Below, piece by piece: positions 36,499-45,280 of a stretch of DNA of 64,000 bases. A program made the translations under genes and the position numbers. The first letter of the stretch is position 1. Each line of letters starts with the position of its first letter. Under the pieces are notes generated by a model that saw nothing but the letters and a program-made list of their open reading frames with translations, was not told where the DNA came from and did not search any database. The DNA comes from Methanolinea sp. (GTDB taxonomy: Archaea > Halobacteriota > Methanomicrobia > Methanomicrobiales > Methanospirillaceae), in NCBI GenBank assembly GCA_018262855.1, contig JADFDO010000009.1:25897-89896 (forward strand), in the 5' to 3' direction.

Positions 36499-37275
36499 CT
36501 ATCTCAGGTATTCAATTACCTTATGGTGCAGGATACCGTTGGTGGCGACCATGCACCTCCCGATAGTAACCTCGTCGGGGAAATGGATTGGCATGCCTTC
36601 GAGGTCGCTGACCATCCCCCCGGCCTCGGTGCAGATGAGCATACCTGCTGCTGCATCAGTGACCCTCAATGTGCCACGGATATCGATAAACCCATCTATG
36701 CGGCCGCATCCGATGTACGAGAGTTCAAGTGCAGAAGCACCGAAGAGACGCCATCGGCGTATCTTCTGTCCGAGATGCATCACCCTTCGGGGGTCAAATT
36801 TTCTCCCGTAGATGCTCATGGCACTCTCGTTGAGGTTCGAAATTTTTGATGCAGTCACCGGGCGGTCATCGAGCCAGGCCCCCTTCCCGCGTATTGCGGT
36901 GAAGGTCTCACCGCTGGCAAGATCACGGACAAAACCCTGGAGAACGACACCTTCCTCGGCATATGCGAGGGAAAGGGCATAGAAGGGTATTCCGGCAACG
37001 GCATTGTAGGTCCCGTCGATCGGATCCAAAAATATGGTCCCGGCCTTGCCGGGAAATTCGACTTTTCCTGCCTCTTCGGAAATCAGGGTCCTGCAGAGCG
37101 GATGATCCTCAAGGAATGCAAGGATGCAATCCTCAGCCACCTGGTCGATCTCTTTGGTGGGGGTACGATCGGCACCTATCCGTATGGTTCTGCCAGCCTT
37201 CTCTGTACCAACCATGTCACGAATTGCGTCCTGCACATCGCGGGCAAGGATTGAACACGCGTCTAAAAACTCCAT
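36499..37275 (-). CDS. Inositol-monophosphatase-family phosphatase (FBPase/IMPase, possibly NADP phosphatase)
   Basis: A 258-residue magnesium-dependent phosphatase. The metal-binding motifs are ISEEAGKVEF, FLDPIDGTYN and VTDAAAGML, in the expected order. Archaeal members hydrolyse fructose 1,6-bisphosphate and inositol phosphate. As it is translationally coupled with NAD kinase, and a fused IMPase-NAD kinase of Methanocaldococcus jannaschii has NADP phosphatase activity, a role in NADP balance is a reasonable inference. It diverges from the eIF5A gene. Confidence 0.92.
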   Translation of the reverse strand: MEFLDACSILARDVQDAIRDMVGTEKAGRTIRIGADRTPTKEIDQVAEDCILAFLEDHPLCRTLISEEAGKVEFPGKAGTIFLDPIDGTYNAVAGIPFYALSLAYAEEGVVLQGFVRDLASGETFTAIRGKGAWLDDRPVTASKISNLNESAMSIYGRKFDPRRVMHLGQKIRRWRLFGASALELSYIGCGRIDGFIDIRGTLRVTDAAAGMLICTEAGGMVSDLEGMPIHFPDEVTIGRCMVATNGILHHKVIEYLR

Positions 37276-37362
37276 GGTGCCAGATCCGACGGATTCTACA
37301 GGAGTATTTATCTGGTGATATAAAGATACATGTTACTGCGTTTTCACGCGGGTGTGAACCTA

Positions 37363-37746
37363 ATGAAGGAACAGACAGAGGTAGGGAAGCTGAAAGAGGG
37401 ACGGTACATGGTCATCGATGATGAACCATGCAAAATACTGGGTATCTCCGTCTCAAAACCAGGAAAACACGGAGCTGCAAAGGCCAGGATCGATGCAATG
37501 GGTCTCTTTGACGGGGTCAAGCGCTCCATTGTCCAGCCTGTCTCTGCAAAGACCTATGTCCCGGTCGTTGAGAGGAAGAGCGGGCAGGTCATCACCATCA
37601 GCGGGACAACTGTCACCCTCATGGATATGAAAGAGTATAACAATTTCGAGATCGAGGTCCCCGCTGACAAGATCGACCAGGTGGAAGTGGGTAAAGAGAT
37701 CCAGTACATGGAAGCCCTCGGGAAGAGGAAACTCGACCTGGATTGA
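37363..37746 (+). CDS. eif5A: Translation factor aIF5A
   Basis: Helps the ribosome through difficult peptide bonds and termination. The 127-residue protein has the hypusine/deoxyhypusine loop SKPGKHGAAKARI, with the modified lysine in PGKHG, and the C-terminal OB fold. The frame is open upstream, but MKEQTEVGKLKEGRYMVIDDEPC gives the conserved length, and GGTGTGA precedes the ATG. A TATA-like GATATAAAG lies at 37316-37324. Confidence 0.95.
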   Translation: MKEQTEVGKLKEGRYMVIDDEPCKILGISVSKPGKHGAAKARIDAMGLFDGVKRSIVQPVSAKTYVPVVERKSGQVITISGTTVTLMDMKEYNNFEIEVPADKIDQVEVGKEIQYMEALGKRKLDLD

Positions 37747-38002
37747 TCCTTCATCAGGAATCCCGCCAGTCATTTTTTTTCTTTTTTCCCGACAACATGG
37801 GATATTTTTCAAAATAACCAGGAATAACGGTCGCCTTCTCCTCTCCATCGAGTCATACCTGTTGTTTTATTTCTGGGAAGGTTCCCAAAAGTCCAGGTAG
37901 TTTACAAGGTAGGACTGGAAAATAACCCGATACTCTGAAAAGCTATCGAAGCCCGCCAATCCCGCATTTCCACCCGGTGAATATGAAAAGAGCATCACCA
38001 TG

Positions 38003-38743
38003 TTAATATTTTCCAAGATACTGCTCGGGGACTTTGATCTCCATGGTGTAGGAGTTGATCATGTGAGTATGGATTACAAAGTAGTAGGATCGCTTGGAAG
38101 TAGACTCGTAAAATTTTTCCACCCATGGACGGGGGTCGTTCTCCTCTTCCTCTTCCCAGAGCTCTTTATCGAGGCCGCCGGTTGGCTGAATCTCCCTGAC
38201 AAGGGATTTATCGCTGGCATCCCTCACTTCGATTGAGAACCTCGGATGGATCTCTCCATACACGAAACCGGCCGGACCTGCCTCCTTTGATTCGGTCTCC
38301 CCCACATAGGTGGTCTCCCATGGATCCACCGAGTAATGGAGTTCCCAGTAAGGGAATGGCATGGATATTGTCTGGGTGACTCCGCCTCCCCACGATTTTA
38401 TCGATGCATACGTCAGCATCTTTTCCGGACCCGGGGTCTCATCGGGGAAGCGGGTGAATGACGGGGTCTCTTCCGCAGATATCTTTGATACATACCCCAA
38501 ATCTGTGGATTTTCCACTCCATGTGGGGGAAGGGGTGGGTTTTGGAGAGGGAGTTCTCACTGGAGTGACCAGGGGGGTTTGCGGACTGGTCGTGGCCGTC
38601 ACTTCCGGTTCAGGTGTCAGTCCCGGGATGGATGGCAGGCTGAGATCGGGGGGTTGCCCGGTCATGATCGGTTTGACTACCACTGCGACGATGACAATTG
38701 CGGCGAGGGCTACCAGGAGAATGATGAGATCCCGCTTCTCCAT
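38003..38743 (-). CDS. Membrane-anchored extracellular protein, paralogous anchor
   Basis: A 246-residue protein with an N-terminal membrane segment (RDLIILLVALAAIVIVAVVV), a short proline-rich part (PDLSLPSIPG), a Thr/Pro-rich linker and an extracellular domain I do not recognise (SWGGGVTQTISMPFPYWELHYSVDP). The first 40 residues are shared with the PKD protein encoded next upstream, and so is the promoter. The signal appears uncleaved, so the protein is probably held in the membrane with its domain outside. Confidence 0.75.
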   Translation of the reverse strand: MEKRDLIILLVALAAIVIVAVVVKPIMTGQPPDLSLPSIPGLTPEPEVTATTSPQTPLVTPVRTPSPKPTPSPTWSGKSTDLGYVSKISAEETPSFTRFPDETPGPEKMLTYASIKSWGGGVTQTISMPFPYWELHYSVDPWETTYVGETESKEAGPAGFVYGEIHPRFSIEVRDASDKSLVREIQPTGGLDKELWEEEEENDPRPWVEKFYESTSKRSYYFVIHTHMINSYTMEIKVPEQYLGKY

Positions 38744-38765
38744 AGTTGAGTGTTGGAAGGCAGTT

Positions 38766-38775
38766 GATATAAGAA
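38766..38775 (-). promoter_or_regulatory. TATA box, shared promoter type (copy 1)
   Basis: On the minus strand TTCTTATATC is centred 27 bases before the ATG, so the transcript is nearly leaderless. The region GCTAGGTTCTTATATCAA and the later CAACACTC match the promoter at 40118. Confidence 0.65.
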
Positions 38776-38961
38776 CCTAGCATAGGGGATGCCCAATTTT
38801 TACCAGCCCCGCGGCAGAAGCTGACTCAATGATGCAGGGGTTTGGGTGCTGGATTCCATCGATAAGGCCATGACCATCTGTGTAGGTTCGGGGGAGGGGG
38901 ATTCTCCCCGTTCAGAGGAGATTACATGATCCGTGTAGTACCTGCAAGATAAGGACTCTGA

Positions 38962-40095
38962 TCATTCGTTCACCATGGCATTCTCGTTCAACACATGGTA
39001 CCTTGTGACCCCTCCCTGGAAAAAAGTCATATCAGGCCAGTAACAATCAAGGATCATCACACCGGTTGAATCCGGACGTATCGAGACGAGGGATAGGGAA
39101 TCCTTCCCCCCGTGAAGATCGACTGAAACCCCGTTTTCGAGGAGATTAATCTCTCCCTCTCCACCTGCGACGCGAAGTTCAAGGCTCGAGATGAGGTCTT
39201 CGTATCCCTGGATATTAATCTCCCTGATCTCTCCGGAATGCCTGTATTCTCCATCGATAAAGAGGATCACCTCCTCAAAAGAGTAATCCTGGATCGAGTT
39301 CTGGCGCATTGCGACCTTTCCCTTCCCGGGATCCTCAACAACAAGGCGGACCCGTGAATCCACGGGCAGAGATTCGACGAGACCGCCGATTTTTATCCTT
39401 GATGCCGGTTTCGTCACGGTGAATTCAATGAATCCGCCGCGAACAATATGTGCACCGCGTCCGGCCTGGAGCGCCAGATCGTCTCTCCCCGCGGCAGTAA
39501 TATTGACATATCCCTGGTTTATCCTGGTGTTTGCGCCAAACGCGTTCCCGACAGTAAGGCTCACCCGGTATGTCCCTGTTCTCGTATAGGTATAAAGAGG
39601 ATTTTTTTCCGCAGAAGTGGCTCCGTCCCCAAACGTCCACGACCAGCTGTCCGGGATACCGGTGGAGGTGTCCGTGAACTGGACAGGAAGTGGGACAGAT
39701 CCCTCAGTGGGCGTGGCAGAAAAGGATGCACTGAGAATGCCGGGTGTTGGGCTGGTATCAGATGCGCCGGCAGGAGGATACCTGGAACTTTCCGGGATCT
39801 CATCCATACCGGGAGGGTGAACAGTGGCTCCATCCTCGACGTACCAGAGTTCCAGCGGCGAGCCATTCCAGGTATGAGATGGTACAACGGTGGGTGGTAT
39901 GGTGATGGATGGGGTCGTTTCGGGAGTCTGCCCGGGAGAGGTGTGCGGGGACGCTTCCTGAGCTGGAGAAGAACGGGGCAGGAAAGGAAGGCTGAGGTCA
40001 GGAGATTTCCCGGTCAGGACCGGCTTGACCACCACCGCTATCGCCACAACCACACACAGGGCTGCGAGAAGAATGGCGATATCCCGTCTCTGCAT
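38962..40095 (-). CDS. Membrane-anchored protein with one PKD domain
   Basis: A 377-residue protein with an N-terminal anchor (RDIAILLAALCVVVAIAVVV), the PDLSLPFLP motif and a Pro/Thr linker. A PKD domain occupies about residues 118-200, with FSATPTEGSVPLPVQFTDTS, SWTFGDGATS and YTRTGTYRVSLTV. The rest (about residues 215-377) is a beta-rich domain, not recognised. The anchor and the promoter are shared with the next gene downstream, so the two likely work at the same surface site. PKD domains usually mediate protein or sugar contacts. Confidence 0.85.
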   Translation of the reverse strand: MQRRDIAILLAALCVVVAIAVVVKPVLTGKSPDLSLPFLPRSSPAQEASPHTSPGQTPETTPSITIPPTVVPSHTWNGSPLELWYVEDGATVHPPGMDEIPESSRYPPAGASDTSPTPGILSASFSATPTEGSVPLPVQFTDTSTGIPDSWSWTFGDGATSAEKNPLYTYTRTGTYRVSLTVGNAFGANTRINQGYVNITAAGRDDLALQAGRGAHIVRGGFIEFTVTKPASRIKIGGLVESLPVDSRVRLVVEDPGKGKVAMRQNSIQDYSFEEVILFIDGEYRHSGEIREINIQGYEDLISSLELRVAGGEGEINLLENGVSVDLHGGKDSLSLVSIRPDSTGVMILDCYWPDMTFFQGGVTRYHVLNENAMVNE

Positions 40096-40117
40096 ACAAG
40101 AGTGTTGACGAGGCTTT

Positions 40118-40127
40118 GATATAAGAA
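40118..40127 (-). promoter_or_regulatory. TATA box, shared promoter type (copy 2)
   Basis: TTCTTATATC on the minus strand, centred 27 bases before the ATG, within GCTAGTTTCTTATATCAA and followed by TCAACACTC, like the copy at 38766. Confidence 0.65.
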
Positions 40128-40153
40128 ACTAGCCCGCGGATTGCTGTCATCCG

Positions 40154-40606
40154 TTATCTTGTACAGAGTGCCGAAGTCTCTCCATACTGGATGACATGCC
40201 CTCTCATCGCTGAGACGAGATCGGCTTTCCCGACACCCGGGGTGAGATCAAGCATCTGATCAAGGCCCCAGACCTTGAAGGTATAACGATGAGTCGATCC
40301 CCTCGGCGGGCAGGGCCCGGTATATCCCACCTTGCCATAATCATTCGTACCCTGGATTGCCTGAATCGGCACATTGATCGCGCTCTCCTTTGGAAGCCCC
40401 GGGGGAATGATACTTACCGGGGGAATATTCCATGCCAGCCAGGGAGAAAAGGAACAGCATGAAGGAATGAAGGGGTTCACCGCCATAAGTGCCAGGGACA
40501 CGGATTTGAGATTCTCTATCCTGATTCGTGGCGATTCGTCGTCTCCATCACAGGTGTTCGTGGGGGGGAATTCAAGGAAGTCCAGCCTGACAATCAGTTT
40601 TTCCAT
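40154..40606 (-). CDS. PEBP-family (YbhB/YbcL-like) protein
   Basis: A 150-residue phosphatidylethanolamine-binding-like protein. The ligand-binding signatures are clear: TNTCDGDDESPRI, AWNIPP and GYTGPCPPRGSTHRYTFKVWGLD. The normal family length is kept and there is no signal peptide. A cysteine pair (PSCCSFSP) occupies the region where relatives have an HW...DD segment, which is unusual. Biological role in archaea unknown. Confidence 0.9.
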   Translation of the reverse strand: MEKLIVRLDFLEFPPTNTCDGDDESPRIRIENLKSVSLALMAVNPFIPSCCSFSPWLAWNIPPVSIIPPGLPKESAINVPIQAIQGTNDYGKVGYTGPCPPRGSTHRYTFKVWGLDQMLDLTPGVGKADLVSAMRGHVIQYGETSALCTR

Positions 40607-40673
40607 TGTGCGTCACATAGTACTGCGTGTGGTGCCCGCTTGAAGATAGCGGGCGGGCAGGATTCGACCAGGA

Positions 40674-41093
40674 ATGGATGGAACATGCTGTTATGCATAT
40701 ACTGATGGGGCATCCCGGGGAAATCCCGGACCTGCAGCCTGCGCATTCATCATTGTTGATGCATGGGGTGTTCTCATCGCGAGTGAAGCCCGGTTGCTCG
40801 GGAAAAAGACCAACAATGAAGCAGAATACCACGCCGTGATCGGCGCACTTGAGAAAGCAGCAACAACCCCTTACCGGCAGATCGTGGTTCATTCTGACAG
40901 TGAACTTGTTGTCAGGCAGATAAAGGGGGAGTATACGATAAGAAAATCACATCTTCGTGAATTGTATTCCAGGGAGAAGGAACTTGAAAAGCGCTTCGAA
41001 TCTGTCGGTTTTGTGAACCTGCCAAGGGAAGACCCCTGGATTCGCATTGTGGATACGCTCTGCAACAATGCGCTCGATTCCGAAAATCACTAA
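40674..41093 (+). CDS. rnhA: Ribonuclease HI-type protein
   Basis: Cleaves RNA in RNA-DNA hybrids. The 139-residue protein shows the catalytic acidic residues in YTDGASRGNPGPAA, NNEAEYHAV and HSDSELVVRQ, plus the fourth in the C-terminal DPWIRIVDTL position. It resembles the short archaeal/Gram-positive RNase HI (RnhA/YpdQ-like) type, without an N-terminal hybrid-binding domain. It diverges from the PEBP gene. Confidence 0.93.
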   Translation: MDGTCCYAYTDGASRGNPGPAACAFIIVDAWGVLIASEARLLGKKTNNEAEYHAVIGALEKAATTPYRQIVVHSDSELVVRQIKGEYTIRKSHLRELYSREKELEKRFESVGFVNLPREDPWIRIVDTLCNNALDSENH

Positions 41094-41186
41094 GTAAACA
41101 AGCTGCAATTGACTACATGATCTATCTTTAATGCTTTCTCCATCCAAAAGTACCCACTCAACCAAATACATCAATCGAGGAGATCC

Positions 41187-42077
41187 ATGACGAAACAGGC
41201 CAAGAACACTCCAGAAGAATGCGATGGGAAATGTGAGGGATGTGCAAGTGCGCAGCAGTGTGATAGTGACAAGAAGACAACCGCAGGCAAGGGGCTTCCT
41301 CCCAAAGCCCAGATAGAAGTTGACAATGTCATCCTTGTCCTTTCAGGGAAAGGCGGTGTTGGTAAATCCACGGTTGCGGTCAATCTTTCCTTTGCGTTAT
41401 CTGCGCATGGCTTCGATGTGGGGATCCTTGACCTTGACATTCACGGCCCCAACGTCCCGAAGATGCTGGGACTCGAAGGCCATCAGCTTACCACACTCGG
41501 CAAGATGATCCAGCCGGTCAGGGTTACAGGGAACCTGTCCGTAGTCTCGATGGCGTTCCTCCTCCCTGATATCAGCACCCCTGTGATATGGCGCGGGCCC
41601 ATGAAGATGAGTGCAATCAGCCAGTTTCTGAGCGAGGTTGACTGGGGTCACCTGGACTACCTTGTCGTGGACCTTCCCCCGGGAACAGGGGACGAGGCGC
41701 TCTCAATCATCCAGCTCGCTCCCAATGTCCGGGGTGCCGTGATTGTGACAACACCCCAGGATGTCGCGACGATGGATGCGCTGAAGGCAGCAAAGTTTGT
41801 CGAGAAACTGGATATCCCTGTTCTCGGGATCGTGGAGAACATGAGCGGCCTCGTCTGCCCGCATTGCAAGAAGGAGATCGACCTCTTTGGAAAGGGCGGT
41901 GGCGAGAAGATTGCCAGTCAGCTCGGGGTCGCCTTCCTTGGCAGCATCCCGCTCGATCCTGAAATGCGGAAGGCGGGGGACGACGGAAAGCCCTTCATCA
42001 TCCGGAGCAAGGACAGCCCTACCTGGAAGAATGTCGACAAGGTCATGGAAGAGCTGGTGAAGGTGGTTGAAGGTTAA
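41187..42077 (+). CDS. Mrp/NBP35-family iron-sulfur carrier ATPase
   Basis: A P-loop ATPase that binds and delivers iron-sulfur clusters. The 296-residue protein begins with a cysteine cluster (CDGKCEGCASAQQC) like the ferredoxin-type N-terminus of NBP35, then the deviant Walker A GKGGVGKST near residue 56, DLDIHGPNVPKMLG, the Walker B region LVVDLPPGTGDEAL, and the CPHC bridging pair near residue 230 that holds a cluster between subunits. A GGAG-containing site precedes the ATG. The small downstream gene starts directly at its stop codon. Confidence 0.94.
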   Translation: MTKQAKNTPEECDGKCEGCASAQQCDSDKKTTAGKGLPPKAQIEVDNVILVLSGKGGVGKSTVAVNLSFALSAHGFDVGILDLDIHGPNVPKMLGLEGHQLTTLGKMIQPVRVTGNLSVVSMAFLLPDISTPVIWRGPMKMSAISQFLSEVDWGHLDYLVVDLPPGTGDEALSIIQLAPNVRGAVIVTTPQDVATMDALKAAKFVEKLDIPVLGIVENMSGLVCPHCKKEIDLFGKGGGEKIASQLGVAFLGSIPLDPEMRKAGDDGKPFIIRSKDSPTWKNVDKVMEELVKVVEG

Positions 42078-42386
42078 ATGACGTTGCGGGAGGTGCTTGC
42101 GGGTGAAGGAGAACCTCTTGACATTTACTCCGAGATCCTTCCCGTCCTCGAAGACATCACGCTTTTTCCTGCAAGGGTCGAGGGCATTTACAGGAAAGCG
42201 ATCGCATACGATGATGCGGCACTTGACCGTCTCCGTTTTGCCCTCTTACGGGTCCAGATTTACGCGGATATCCACCGGAACGAGAATATGGAACGGGCTC
42301 AGGCGATCAAGTACGCTTCGGTGGTCCTCGAGAAGGTCATCTTCGGGTCCCTGATGATGGGCCACGAAGAGATGGAACACGATTGA
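42078..42386 (+). CDS. Uncharacterised small protein downstream of Mrp
   Basis: A 102-residue, mainly helical, acidic protein I do not recognise. It has no cysteines, membrane segment or known motif. The ATG follows the Mrp stop codon with no gap, so translational coupling to the iron-sulfur carrier is likely; a helper role is conceivable but not shown. Codon use resembles the neighbours, and the absence of good alternatives on the other strand supports it as a real gene. Confidence 0.7.
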   Translation: MTLREVLAGEGEPLDIYSEILPVLEDITLFPARVEGIYRKAIAYDDAALDRLRFALLRVQIYADIHRNENMERAQAIKYASVVLEKVIFGSLMMGHEEMEHD

Positions 42387-42487
42387 AGAATTGAAGCGTG
42401 TTATGGATGCCGGACTGGCATCCTTTTTTCCTATGGTAAACTATATCGGGGGCCGGTTCGCACCTGATCCTGTTGTACGGTGAAACA

Positions 42488-44011
42488 ATGGAGAAGTATG
42501 CGTTCGTGGCCCGGGTTCCTGATCAACCGGGAGCCCTCCACAGGGCAGCAGAGATTATCTCCCGCCACCAGGGCAATATCAACAGGATACAGTTCGACCG
42601 GCGGATCGATCCCCATACAGTGTTTTTTGAGGTGACTTCGACACCGGAAGCGAGGGAGGTAATACGACGGGGTCTTGTTGAACTGGGATATCTCCAGACT
42701 GCACTGAAATCCTTGAGCTTTCTCAGGCTCTCGATCCATATCCCCAATAAACCGGGAGCGCTCCTGGATTTTCTCGGGTGCACGACGTCTCACGGGGCCA
42801 ATATTGCCATGATCGATTTTGATGATCGCGGGAGTTTTCCCGATCTCCTGACCGTGAGCCTGAATCTTGAAGAGAGCTCAGTGGTCTCGAGCCTCCTGGA
42901 TAAACTCAAGTCCCGGTACAGGATAGACGTTCTTGAGTATGACACGAGCGGAAAATCACTTGATGATACCGTCTTCTACCTCCGGTTTGCCCAGGCAATC
43001 CGGAGTCTTGTCGGGGAATCCGAGGATGCTTTCCTGCTCAGGCTGCTCGGTGATATTAACCATATCGTCCAGGAACTGATGAACAGGGGGCAGGATCCAA
43101 AGATCGTGTTCGAGAGCATCCTCCGGACCGGGGAGACACTCCGCGATACGAGTGGTGAGAAATTCTACGCGGATATCCAGCAGATACGCATTGCTGCGAA
43201 TGTAAGCCTCGTCTGTATCCAGCCCCCCTGCGGCGGGAATGTCTTTCTCCTCGATAGCCCCTGCGAGTGCGTGATGGTTGACACGGGGTATGGTGTCTAC
43301 CGCCATGAGATCGACACAATTATCAGGAAAAGGATGCCGGGTGCCATGGAGCGGCTGTCCCGCATCATTATCTCGCACGCCGATGCCGATCATTGCGGAG
43401 CAGGCGGTTTCTATCATGTCCCGGCGATCATGCACCCCGGGACCCTGGATATCATCCGTGTCTCCAACCGTGCGTACGGATCAAGGAACCAGTCTTCGAT
43501 TCTTGAAGAGGTCTATACCACGCTCATCAACCTTTTCTCAAAATTCTGTCCCCCCCGGGATATCCAGGTACTTCCCGCGCCAAAGGGTGAGAAGCGGGGC
43601 CGTTTCCCGATCCTTGACATCGTTGAGATCGGCAATCACCGGTTTGAGATACTTGAAGGGATGGGCGGGCATCTCCACGGGCAGATCTATCTCTTCTCCC
43701 AAGACATGGGAGTATTTTTCACCGCGGATACCGTGATCAATTTTGATCATCTCACCGTGGAAAGGTCAGAATACAACACCCTTGCCGTGAACCTTGTCAC
43801 GTCGGTGAATGTCGACAGCGACAGGGCGCGGGAGGAACGGAGGGAGATCCTCAGTCTCGTGAAGGATACCAGAGGGCAGTTTTTCGATGGCAGGCTCACA
43901 TGCCTGATATGCGGGGGACATGGCCCTGTTTCTGTTATGGATGGTCGCGCACTCGAGCCATACGGATCCATCGATCATATCCCGCCTGGTGGAAGCGGCT
44001 GTCACTGCTGA
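42488..44011 (+). CDS. Tandem ACT domains fused to a metallo-beta-lactamase-fold domain
   Basis: A 507-residue fusion. Residues 1-75 (YAFVARVPDQPGALHRAAEIISRHQGNINRI) and 78-160 (LSIHIPNKPGALLDFLG) are ACT domains, which bind amino acids or similar ligands. A helical linker follows (160-230), then a metallo-beta-lactamase domain with HADADHCG and later GGHLHGQIYLF, FFTADTVI and CGGHGPV, which provide the usual two-metal ligand set. The ending GGSGCHC is rich in cysteine. A ligand-controlled hydrolase or redox enzyme is suggested. GGTGA precedes the ATG; an in-frame TTG five codons upstream is less likely. The gene converges on the M20 hydrolase with a three-base gap. Confidence 0.85.
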   Translation: MEKYAFVARVPDQPGALHRAAEIISRHQGNINRIQFDRRIDPHTVFFEVTSTPEAREVIRRGLVELGYLQTALKSLSFLRLSIHIPNKPGALLDFLGCTTSHGANIAMIDFDDRGSFPDLLTVSLNLEESSVVSSLLDKLKSRYRIDVLEYDTSGKSLDDTVFYLRFAQAIRSLVGESEDAFLLRLLGDINHIVQELMNRGQDPKIVFESILRTGETLRDTSGEKFYADIQQIRIAANVSLVCIQPPCGGNVFLLDSPCECVMVDTGYGVYRHEIDTIIRKRMPGAMERLSRIIISHADADHCGAGGFYHVPAIMHPGTLDIIRVSNRAYGSRNQSSILEEVYTTLINLFSKFCPPRDIQVLPAPKGEKRGRFPILDIVEIGNHRFEILEGMGGHLHGQIYLFSQDMGVFFTADTVINFDHLTVERSEYNTLAVNLVTSVNVDSDRAREERREILSLVKDTRGQFFDGRLTCLICGGHGPVSVMDGRALEPYGSIDHIPPGGSGCHC

Positions 44012-44014
44012 CGC

Positions 44015-45280
44015 TCACGAAGAATCCAGTAAGGACAGTGCTGCAAGTGACAGCACCTGCACTCCGTTCCTGATGCTGTCGTGTGGAGAGATGCAGAAAC
44101 GTGTGCTGTGCAGGTATACCCCCTGTTCAACCCCGGTGCCGAGGCGGAGATAGCAGAGGGGGATTGGAGGATTTACCGATCCGAATAACCCGAAATCCTC
44201 GCTCCCGGTGAGGGGTGCCATGCAACATAACCGGTCTTTCCCGAGGCACGCTCCGAGGACTTCGATGACTCTTGCAGTCAGCGAGGGATCATTCACGAGC
44301 AACGGAACAGATTCCTCCTGGAGTGCGATGACCGGGAGTCGGTCTTCAGGAATCCCGTAGCTCCTCGCGGTGTGTTCGCATATCCGCATCAACGAAGAGA
44401 GAATGAGGTCCCTGACCCCTGGTTCGAAATACCTGACATTGACGAGCAGATGGACCTGGTCAGGGATCGCGTTATGTTTGGTACCACCATGGATCGCCCC
44501 TACGGTGATGAGGCCAAACCTCCCCGCTGGCACTTCGCGGGTGATGATCGTCTGGAAAAGGAGGATGAGATGCGCGGCAAGCACGATGGGATCGCGGCCG
44601 CGGTCGGGGTGTGCCGCATGCCCCCCTATGCCCCTGACCGTGATATCGAGAGACTCTGCCCCCGCGGAAAAGACCCCCTCCCTGTACCCGATGTGGCCTA
44701 CAGGGAGGTCTGGTGAGACATGGAGTGCCAGGCCGCAGTCAGGCCTCGGGAATTTGGTATACAGTCCATCCTCGATCATTTTTGAAGCTCCTGACGCCCT
44801 CTCCTCGGATGGCTGCGCAACAAGGAGGATCGTTCCATTCCACGTATCCCGCACCGATGAGAGATAGCCGGCAGTACCTGCAAGGACAGTGCAGTGCAGG
44901 TCATGCCCGCATGCATGCATGACCCCCACCTCACTGCCATCCGCGGTCCGGACTCGTTCCTTGCTGGCGTAAGGAAGCCCTGTTTCTTCCACAAGGGGGA
45001 GGGCATCCATGTCGGCACGGATCATCACGACGGGACCATCTCCGTTCCGGAGTACTCCCACAACTCCATATCCTCCGATTCCTTTCGTGACATTGAATCC
45101 TGCCTGTTCCATCTCGCGGGCCATGATCCCCGATGTCCTTCTCTCTTCTCCCGAGAGTTCGGGGTGTGCGTGGAGATCCTTAAAGAGGTCCACCAGGGCT
45201 CCGAGATGGTTTTCAATATGCGTTCCCAGGGATTCGCGGTGGTTGCAGAGTGAATGGGTGTTCGGTCTTCGGATCATCAT
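44015..45280 (-). CDS. M20-family amidohydrolase
   Basis: A 421-residue zinc-dependent amidohydrolase like IAA-amino-acid, hippurate or N-acyl-amino-acid hydrolases. The metal ligands are in RADMDALP, HACGHDLH and SEERASGASKMIEDG, and the dimerisation domain has GIGGHAAHPDRGRDP. GSEDFGLF and LHSTRF near the C-terminus are also typical. Three start codons lie in a row; the ATG at 45280 is seven bases from AGGAG. The start overlaps the stop codon of the DNA methyltransferase. Confidence 0.92.
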   Translation of the reverse strand: MMIRRPNTHSLCNHRESLGTHIENHLGALVDLFKDLHAHPELSGEERRTSGIMAREMEQAGFNVTKGIGGYGVVGVLRNGDGPVVMIRADMDALPLVEETGLPYASKERVRTADGSEVGVMHACGHDLHCTVLAGTAGYLSSVRDTWNGTILLVAQPSEERASGASKMIEDGLYTKFPRPDCGLALHVSPDLPVGHIGYREGVFSAGAESLDITVRGIGGHAAHPDRGRDPIVLAAHLILLFQTIITREVPAGRFGLITVGAIHGGTKHNAIPDQVHLLVNVRYFEPGVRDLILSSLMRICEHTARSYGIPEDRLPVIALQEESVPLLVNDPSLTARVIEVLGACLGKDRLCCMAPLTGSEDFGLFGSVNPPIPLCYLRLGTGVEQGVYLHSTRFCISPHDSIRNGVQVLSLAALSLLDSS

